From Metellina segmentata (lineage: Eukaryota > Arthropoda > Arachnida > Araneae > Tetragnathidae): 64,000 bases of DNA. Shown here piece by piece: positions 56,655 through 64,000 of the stretch (position 1 is its first letter; each line of letters opens with the position of its first letter). The translations under genes and the position numbers were made by a program. Under the pieces are notes generated by a model. The model did not search any database, was not told where the DNA came from, and saw only the letters and a list, made by a program, of their open reading frames with translations. The stretch is from NCBI GenBank assembly GCA_947359465.1, contig OX375873.1, forward strand, positions 90,603,978 to 90,667,977, read 5' to 3'.

Positions 56655-56878
56655 CCCTCGACGAGGTACTTCGTCTGTCAAGTCTGGTCAAGTTTGTCAT
56701 TGACAACATACATCGTCCATTAAGATCTGGTTAGTTTTCCTAATGACGAGATACATAGGCGAAACAAACCTGCCTTATTACTTCCAAGGGGAATGAAAAT
56801 CCAAATAAGAAAAGATTTAACACCGGAGGCTGACCATTACAAGCAAGCTTTTGACATGAAGATAAACCACCAGGAGAA
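56655..56878 (+). repeat. MITE-R copy, both ends intact
   Basis: TTAA (56651-56654), CCCTCGACGAGGTACTTCG, units with aagtctggtcaag and aagatctggttag and tgacgagatacat, then the right end aaaccaccaggagaa with TTAA (56879-56882). At 224 bp this is the cleanest uninterrupted copy. Confidence 0.87.
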
Positions 56879-56942
56879 TTAACAATGTGAGTGTCACAAA
56901 ATTTTTGAGTAGAATGATACTACGTTCCCCCACAACACACAC

Positions 56943-57064
56943 AATTACTAAATAACCACACCTACGGGTGTAAAGAATCTATAACATCAATAACATGAAA
57001 ACTGGTTAGCATACATGTAAGGAAGACTACAGATTGCAAAACGGATATATACGTGTGAATCACA
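56943..57064 (+). repeat. Repeat S copy
   Basis: Landmarks actaaataaccacacctac, gtaaagaatctataac, aaaactggttagca and acgtgtgaatcac. It abuts the TTAA of pB-2, just as another copy abuts pB-1. Confidence 0.6.
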
Positions 57065-57342
57065 TTAACACATTCATTGCTGATCTCGCGCCACTCGTAA
57101 TGTGGCGTTAACGCTTAAGAGGCAATCACGCTGCAGAGCGTGGTGTGGAGTGATGTCTCAGTAACAAACCACGCGTTCGCGCGGGAAGAGCTGCGTCTCA
57201 ACGTTTATTCTCCGTTTCAATTGGCATTATAGAATAGGTTTTGGTGGAGTATTACTGGCGTGGAGTAAAGGTTAGAATCTTGTTGTAAAGGTATGTGGTT
57301 TCAAATTTATAGCTTTATTAGTTATTGAAAAAAAATTGTAAT

Positions 57343-57513
57343 ATGAGTTGTAGTAACGATAGTTCTGTAGGGCCTTCACGCCCCAAAAAAAGAAAAAGAG
57401 TTAATCTAAATAAGCCTCTAACAGATGATGAAATTGCAAATTTCTTGGATAAGCTTTCTAGAATCTATTCTGGTATTGGAGCACTTTTCGATCATATATG
57501 TTATAAAAAGTAA
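57343..57513 (+). pseudogene. pB-2 transposase N-terminus
   Basis: Starts at the ATG at 57343: MSCSNDSSVGPSRPKKRKR, then VNLNKPLTDDEIANFL, ending at a stop at 57511-57513. The basic RPKKRKR run looks like a nuclear localisation signal, and LTDDEI resembles the acidic N-terminal region of piggyBac transposases. The catalytic DDE core is absent. A frame offset allows an upstream TTG reading from 57325, but the ATG is more plausible. Confidence 0.6.
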
Positions 57514-57639
57514 GTCGGCTTCAGGGAAAAATTCATTTGTACGGCGGAGCAATAGCTATCAACACATTCTAATGTTTTTTTTTTTAATTACGGTGGGGGC
57601 ACTGGATTACTTATCATATGTCACTACAAGGCTGGAAGC

Positions 57640-57800
57640 GATGGTCAGTTGTGAATGAGCACCCAATGGGCGATCATCATTACCCATAACTAAGGACAGC
57701 ACAATTACATCCATGCTCTGATCCCCGATTTGAACCAGGAACCTTCCAATATCTAGAGGCCAACAACTTAACCACTAGACCAGTTGAGCGGATCATATCC
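57640..57800 (-). repeat. SINE-B copy nested in pB-2
   Basis: Reversed, it shows caactggtctagtggttaag (A-box region) and ctggttcaaatcggggatc (B-box), with a body similar to 46365-46538. Confidence 0.8.
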
Positions 57801-57827
57801 TAATATGACCGACAGCGAATGTGTTAT

Positions 57828-58755
57828 GGCTAAAATTCTTCATGCATGGATAACTAACACCACCTTACTAATAGATAAAAAAAACATTTTTCAAGCAATT
57901 TGAGACATTTGAGTTTTAAAAAAATCACTATAACAGAGAAAAGAAATAAGTCTTTCGAATTCATATCTGTTTTTGAAATTTATGTATGCATATAAGGTGT
58001 AAATGGAATCATTGCAAAAAACTGAGTGACATAGAACAAATCAATGGTGGCAATCTAACGGCTTACGGATACAATAAAAATCTGACTGATTGAATAAGTG
58101 TTTAGAACTGTAGGACGAAACGGAAAAATACATGCATGTGAGTTTAAATTGATGTTTCCAAAAATATAAACTCAGAATAAGCCAATGATAGAACAAAATT
58201 CATTTGAACAGAAACAACGTAGCTTCACGCAAAAAATGTCCCTTATCTGCTACACTAACAGAAAAAGACAGTTCACGCTGGTGTCTAGTGCACAGTAGAA
58301 TTTAAAATGCATCAATCGCCGAGGAATTAGAAGCAGCTTAATAACGTTTTAAGTGGCACAGGAGACCTTTGAAGCAATCAAAACAAATGAAATCCCCCAT
58401 TTAAATAAAATTCCGAATCACCCCATTTTGGAGAGGAGGCATTTAAATAAATCTCCATCGTTTAATTGAAAGCACGCGCGTTTAGAGAGTGCTATTATCC
58501 TCACTGCTATCTAACACTCATTTCCAAGGAGAGAGAATTCATTAAAATACGGGACTATGCAGACTCCGTGACCGAAATAATACTTCCAAGGCGACATTCA
58601 GAAAAGACCTAGAATTTTCGAGTGCCAGAAAATTAATTCAGATTTTACTGTATCTTGGTGTTTGCTTTGGTCGAAAAAATTCATGTTTATTCACAAGCGT
58701 CTCATTTAGTAGCGCTTCAAGCTATCTAAGAATTTTAAAATGTGTTCATTCTTCT
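57828..58755. other. No gene recognised
   Basis: AT-rich with a slightly GC-richer part (58260-58520); no exon or element end recognised. Confidence 0.45.
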
Positions 58756-58759
58756 TTAA

Positions 58760-59639
58760 GGGGGTTCGGGACAAAAAAATCGTCAAATTGTCGAATTTTT
58801 TTAATATTATTTTTAGAAATTATCTGTGTTTTTCTGCTTAAAATGACGTCTAAATCAAGTTTCTATCGTAATTAGAACTAGAGATATAATTATTTTTGTG
58901 ATTCGTTATTTTGAAAATATAACACTCTTGACAGTTGTTGTCATGACAACAACATCTGCTTAAGACGTTATTTAAGTCTACGGAAAACTTTAAACTATAT
59001 AGAAAAAAGGTAGAAATTACAAAAATCAGATTAAACTAAAGATTTAAGAGGAAAGAAGGAGTTATATACACATCTGGATGCTTTTAAAAGGTATTTAAGC
59101 ATTTTATTAACAGTAAATCGGTCTTTGAAACTTTAAATGCGTTTTTCTCCATGATACATTTTTTCAAGATTTCCTGTATTCAAATTGCTATAAGTCAAAA
59201 ACCGATAAAGTTTAAAGGTTAAAATTTGGAATATATATTTTTCAAACATTATTCTTTCATTCTGATTCAGCAAATTTGAAACAAATATTTACTTTTAAAA
59301 CTATGACTTAAAAATAGTACCTTAAAATTTTCAAAAATTTTCATTCAAATATTTTTTATCAAATTGATATTTTTTAAATTGCTGATTCGAAATTAAAGTT
59401 TATAAATTTGTGAATAATTTACTGCAAGAATTTTGAAAATTGATTAAGAATATTTTGAGTTTTAGCAATTTAAAATGACCCCTCTTTTTATCAAAAAATT
59501 GTAATTTAAAATTTTTTTAAAACTTTTGGTATAATTTTGTGTTGTGATTTCGCCTATTAGTTAAATGGATAATCAGCACAAAAAAATTGAAAATTCTAAA
59601 TAAATTAATAAAAAAAAATTTAATGTGTCCCAGTCCCCC
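58760..59639. mobile_element. TTAA-2 copy 2, non-autonomous, longer form
   Basis: The ends GGGGGTTCGGGACA and (reversed) GGGGGACTGGGACACA are flanked by TTAA (58756-58759) and TTAT (59640-59643). It aligns with copy 1 along its whole length, except for about 165 bp present here (about 58957-59122) between caacaacatctgct and ctttgaaactttaaatgc. Confidence 0.92.
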
Positions 59640-59685
59640 TTATTATGATAATACTATCAATAGCAAATTGAGTTTTCACAATAAC

Positions 59686-60014
59686 GGTTCTGGTTCAATA
59701 GCCTTGTTGGAAGAGTAACGGATTATCAACCGAAAAGTTACGAGTTCGAATTCAATAAAAGACCGTCTTGGACATAGGCCGGCTAGAACACGTTAAATTT
59801 CTCGTAGCTTCAAATGACCTCTCACTTTGGCGTGGTGTCAAAGTTTGGAGAGTGGGGTGGCAGCTCTAGTGTGATCTCGTCATCTGACCCTTCTGATCTG
59901 TTTTGAAATTACGTGATGTTGTCCTGGGATCTTTCCTGTACGGTTTGATCCTGGACCATCGGCAATCACCCTTTGGGTTGCTACAATATGACGTTAATTT
60001 AAATACCTATCTAA
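59686..60014 (+). repeat. SINE-A, nearly full length
   Basis: The head agccttgttggaagagtaac and B-box acgagttcgaattc are followed by the full body (gtcaaagtttggagagtg, gatctcgtcatctgac, gaaattacgtgatgttgtcc) and an aaatacctatctaac tail. Confidence 0.88.
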
Positions 60015-60056
60015 CAGATATCACTGTTATTTAAAACCATAAATAAAGGAACTTAA

Positions 60057-60283
60057 CCCTCTTTTCAGTTGTATGAACGATGTATATATCATTAGTAAAG
60101 CAGACCAAATCTAAATGAGCAAGATATCTAATGGGTAAAGTATATCACTTCAATAGAAATAACCTGATCATTGATCTCTCATCATCAAAAAAATCAGCAA
60201 TATCTTAATGAAGAGATATCTCGTCATTAGTGAAATTGATCAGAATTTGACGGACGAGATTCCTCGTCGAAATTACTGGAAAG
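60057..60283 (+). repeat. MITE-R copy
   Basis: TTAA (60053-60056), CCCTCTTTTCAGTTG, then several diverged units (gagcaagatatcta, gaagagatatctcgtcatt, gacgagattcctcgtc). The right end is degenerate (aattactggaaagg). Confidence 0.75.
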
Positions 60284-62864
60284 GTTTAGAAGTCGGTTGA
60301 CCAGAGAGAAGAATAACAAACTGCCAAATGAAAAACATCTGCAACAAAGTATTCATGCAACGGTTTAAAATTCCTTAAATAATTTTATTGGTGATTATAG
60401 TTTAGCATATAAACGTTATATTTACGTATTAAATTAAATGTAATAATAAAAGAAAAATACTCTAATTATTGTATCTATATTTATTTCATTTTTGTTAATT
60501 TATAATTCAAAAATTATTCCTTCTACTTGAATAAAAGTCGACCAGGCCCTTGCAAAAGTAATTGTGGCAAATTATGTTTTCATAATAGCCTTTTCGAAAC
60601 TGTTTAGTTGTCTGATATCAACATAAAAGAAGGAAATTAAAATGTCAGTAGAAAAAGAGAAAATAGAAATGACTTTGTTGCCAAATGGGAATATTTGCAA
60701 TACATAATTCCATGGTTCAAACTTCTTTAAATAATTTAATTTATGATAATTGTGATGGAATTAGAACATAATAGCATAATATGGAACATTAATGTCATGT
60801 AATGTGAGAAAATGAAAACATAACAAATTATAACACACAAATAATTCTATCTTCATTTAATAAATGTAAAACATGTGTGTGAATGAGTTAATAAACCAAG
60901 TTCTTGAGACAAAATAATATATTTATTAAAACAAATAAAACATTCTCTTTTTCGTGTTGAAGTAAACAAACAATACGTAATGAAATGAAACAAAAAACAT
61001 AATTCCATAGAAGTAGTACGTTATTTCAAAGTGCTTCTATAAATGATAGGAACGTGTAAAATATTTGTTAATATTGTTTAAAATTTCAATAATCACCTAC
61101 GAACGGTTTTAGAGAGTAAAAATATAGTAAGATAACTATACATTTAAAAAATTTGCTTAGGATTATAAAATTCTAAATGTTTCAATAGCAGTGATTTTCT
61201 GAGGTTCGGATATTTAATCAAATAAGTTTTAAGTAGTGTTTATTCTTATTGGGAGAAAAGATAAAATTTCATTCCCGAAAAAGAGTGAAAATGTAGGCAG
61301 AAGGAATTTTTATTTCTTGTCTAAGTTTTAAATTCACTGTGACTGTACCAGTGCTGAAATTTTTTTTCTTGCAGGTTATTTAAATATTCAGACGAAACTA
61401 TCTAAAGATCAGTTGACAGCTAAAAATGTACTGTTATTATTTTGCATTAAATACAGTTAATAAAAAGAGGTGGTGATTTGATAATGTACGTAAATTGCAC
61501 GTAATTCAATGTACGTAAATTCACAGAATTGAATTGAATTTATTGACTAATTCATTTTTTTATCAGTATTACCTTTATCTGTGGTGGTAAAGTTTACTTT
61601 CTTAAGCTATATGATGCTACTAAAAATTAAAAGTTTATAAATTTAAAATTTACAACTGATTCAATCGACTACAAAACATTTTGCTTATTTCAAATAGATA
61701 AATTAAAATGCTTTAAAAGTTTAAAGTTTGTTTGGATTTTTCTTTAAAAATTTGCTTTTCTTAGTTCTGTCACCCTTCTTAAAACGGTTTGGCGTGACCG
61801 TCTTACTTTATACTGCAGTTGAAAACTCAACTCAGTTAAGCAAATTTAGTTATTGCTCATCCGGAAATTTGCCACGTAAGTCTGCATGACAATAAACTTA
61901 TTAATCATCATATGTCACTTAGTGACACATGTGGGGGGGGGGGTAACAAATATATTTGTTTGAATACTTATGAAATAAAAAAAAGGCTTTCGTTTCAGAG
62001 GTTCTATGTGCCATCAAAATTTTCAACAAGAATGTTATTAAACATAAAAACTTATGCAATAATGCGATCAGGAACATTTTCTTCCTATCGATTCTCTTTT
62101 AGCGTAACCAAATCAACGACGGTTATTAACCCTGGTTAACTCTACTGTCAAGCACACGCCATAAAAAAGGAATACAGCTGACTCCACCAATCAGTAGCCT
62201 TCTAATGGGGAGACAACTTGATTGGCTCCTTCTTCCGTAACAAAATCCAATTAGCTCCGTCGTCTCAAAGGCTTCGATTAAGCTCTTTAAAGTAAAAGAG
62301 GATTTTCTCCGAAACAGAGCGATTAGAGGATTTCTTTATTAAAGAAATTTTCCTAAAATTCCCCTTTTTTCTCTCTGGAGTTGATAAGAACATTAGTCCA
62401 CCTATCCCAGTCTTGTTTTCGCCGTTTTTCGATGCTGTTGCTGAGACGTGTTTAATTAATCTTCTCACGTTCGACGCCATCTTTCGAGCTTGCAGTGGTT
62501 CAGTTGCTGAAATGATGCATGTCTCTGAGCTGGGCCTCTGTCTGACTTGTATGACTGACGTGTTTTCCGAGTTGAGCCTGTATTTGGTGTCCAGACAAAA
62601 GGTTCGGAGATAGGGATTAATGAGAATTACATTAGAGGGATGTATGATTTCAGATTAATCTTTCCTCATTTCTGCGGAGCATCTAGGTCAGAAAGCGTTT
62701 AGGAAATCGCTTGATAAGAATAGATTTTAATGGAACTTTATTTTTTAAAAGTCAACTCTTTGTTTTTCTTCCTTATTTTTGCTCGAGATTTAAGACAGGA
62801 TAGCATAAAATTTTATCTGACGTGCATTTAATATTCTCTATTTTAATGATAATGGTAATTAAAA
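60284..62864. other. AT-rich stretch with no gene recognised
   Basis: Strongly AT-rich to 61740. A guanine run lies at about 61931-61941. The frames at 61912-62139 and 62265-62613 have no domain. Confidence 0.45.
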
Positions 62865-63140
62865 TCACACTGGATTAACACAACGGACTGTTTACATCGT
62901 CCCCGGGATCAATCCCCAAGGGAACGATCGAAAGAATGTCACGCAATTTTGAGCCACGGTTAGATGACGATGTCACACCTGAACTGGCAACCCTACTCTT
63001 CAAATTTCCTCACCACGTCAACGTTGAGACATTTGAGTCGACGACAGATTTAACGTGCACTAGACCCCATGCACATAACGGTCTTTGGTTTGACTGAGTC
63101 TCGAGCACACAAACATTCGATAGATAATCCGTTGCTTTTA
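62865..63140 (-). repeat. SINE-A, 5'-truncated
   Basis: Minus-strand landmarks are aatcacactggattaacac, ggatcaatccccaagg, caattttgagccacgg, cgacagatttaacgtgcac and a partial head (gataatccgttgc). Confidence 0.85.
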
Positions 63141-63956
63141 CAATGCGTGGAACTGTTTACGATTATCAAATATTCTTGGATTTCTTACTAATTTCATAAT
63201 TGATTTAAGTCATGGATGATAAAACATTTTTTATCACATGAAAATTAATACGTTCTAATTTTTAAACTCCCACGGATAAGTTCATAGACATTCAAAACTT
63301 TTCCATAGAAGACTTCTTTCTGAAGGTATCATAGTTTACGCATATATCGTCGCTTAACGCACAAACTGATTAATTGTCATTGTGTCAGAGACACTACATG
63401 TTAAGTTGTAAAACAATATTCGAATTAATTGTAATAATGTAAACAAAACTCCTAGATGCCTATATATATATATATATATATATATATACTTTTTAGATAA
63501 TAATAAAAACTACTTTTTTGTAATACGTGTGGGGGTAAAATGTGCAAAGGGGTCAAATTTGTTATGAAATTACGTGTGTCTTACCTTTGAAACCCTCAAA
63601 AACAAGATATGAATAATGCTACATTAGGAGGTATTTAAAAAGGAAAAAAATATTTTTTTGCAGGTCAGGGTCAAATGTCAAGTTAAATGACCATGAAACT
63701 GGGAAGGTAACTCAGATAGTTATGTTTTATATTAATGGAAATATACATTAATCTACAAAATAAACTTTAATTTAATCCGATTCAGTAAATGATTCAGAGA
63801 TAAGTGCGAAATACTGAACATAAAAAATGAACAAGAAACAGTAAATTAAACAAGAAAATTATTTATGAAAAATGTTTAACCGTATATAGATGAATAATAC
63901 CAATTTTTTTTTTGCTCCAATTTTTATCGGCATGACCATTTAACTGAAATAAATAT
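63141..63956. other. AT-rich, no gene recognised
   Basis: Contains (TA)n at 63461-63488. The words agttaaatgaccatg (about 63682) and catgaccatttaact (about 63932) are imperfectly inverted, but no element could be delimited. Confidence 0.4.
63461..63488. repeat. (TA)n microsatellite
   Basis: Fourteen TA units. Confidence 0.96.
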
Positions 63957-64000
63957 GAATCAGTCAGTAGAGCGTCGGGCTCGCATCAGAAGGGTTGTGG
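63957..64000 (+). repeat. tRNA-like SINE head, cut by window end
   Basis: gaatcagtcagtagagcgtc and gggctcgcatcagaag resemble a D-arm and A-box followed by a degenerate anticodon arm. The following ggttgtgg suggests an approaching B-box. The anticodon stem does not pair well, so a third tRNA-derived SINE family is more likely than a tRNA gene. Confidence 0.5.

Larger units (their letters stand above)
57069..57823 (+). mobile_element. pB-2, deleted piggyBac element with nested SINE-B
   Basis: The ends CACATTCATTGCTG and (reversed) CACATTCGCTGTCG are inverted. TTAA is at 57065-57068 and a mutated TTAT at 57824-57827. The left subterminal part is GC-rich (57080-57210). Only the N-terminal end of the transposase gene remains, followed by a deletion and a SINE-B. 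Confidence 0.85.

Noticed and set aside
63682..63947. Imperfect inverted words agttaaatgaccatg / catgaccatttaact as a transposon
   Set aside because: Only about 13 of 15 bases match, no target duplication and no further pairing.

Overview
This is an AT-rich eukaryotic, non-coding and transposon-dense window. The set of repeats (Tc1/mariner, piggyBac-type TTAA elements, hAT, Helitrons, a jockey/I-like LINE and two tRNA-derived SINE families) suggests an arthropod. From memory of similar transposase families I lean towards a spider, but that is an inference and nothing in the window proves it. I found no convincing host protein-coding gene, no rRNA and no complete tRNA gene. Almost every open frame longer than 60 codons is a shadow frame or a decayed transposase.

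Layout. 1-4.4 kb: tail of a SINE-A copy, then unassigned AT-rich DNA. 4.4-7.7 kb: a long-armed fold-back MITE, a deleted Tc1 copy (Tc1-alpha) and a deleted Tc1 element with TIRs (Tc1-beta). 7.7-9.4 kb: a local duplication of about 340 bp. 11.9-12.8 kb: a TTAA-flanked element (TTAA-3). 13.5-20.3 kb: the most striking region, three copies (A, B, C) of one TIR element, here called X. Their borders all carry the same 8-bp word TTTCATGT. Copy B is inverted and holds a Helitron whose removal restores the sequence of A and C exactly. 21-25.4 kb: a Tc1-gamma fragment and several SINE-A copies. 25.8-33 kb: two more Tc1-alpha copies with the same internal deletion, a LINE 3' end, several copies of a palindrome-bearing TTAA MITE (MITE-R), one of them split by a mariner, and minisatellites. 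34-38.7 kb: a Helitron-like element, a short Tc1-delta element, a tandem triplication interrupted by a hAT MITE, and a 28-bp minisatellite. 38.9-41.1 kb: a LINE 3' part interrupted by a nearly full-length Tc1-gamma. 41.7-46.5 kb: a piggyBac with recognisable transposase (pB-1), a TTAA element 12 bp away, a MITE-R copy split by a hAT fragment, and SINEs. 48-51.8 kb: a SINE-A with a TTAA element in its tail and a very decayed Tc1. 54.4-60.3 kb: a tandem duplication, a second piggyBac fragment (pB-2), a second TTAA-2 copy, SINEs and MITE-R copies. 60.3-64 kb: AT-rich DNA, one SINE-A, and a tRNA-like SINE head cut by the window end.

What ties the window together is nested insertion. The insertion order can be read directly in several places: mariner into MITE-R, hAT into MITE-R, Helitron into X, Tc1 into LINE, TTAA element into SINE, SINE into piggyBac, hAT MITE into a tandem triplication. 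The best candidates for undescribed biology are the X chain with shared TTTCATGT borders and the MITE-R family. MITE-R has TTAACCCT-type ends around a variable number of roughly 43-bp units, each carrying the palindrome GACGAGATATCTCGTC. All family assignments come from reading the sequence; no database search was possible.
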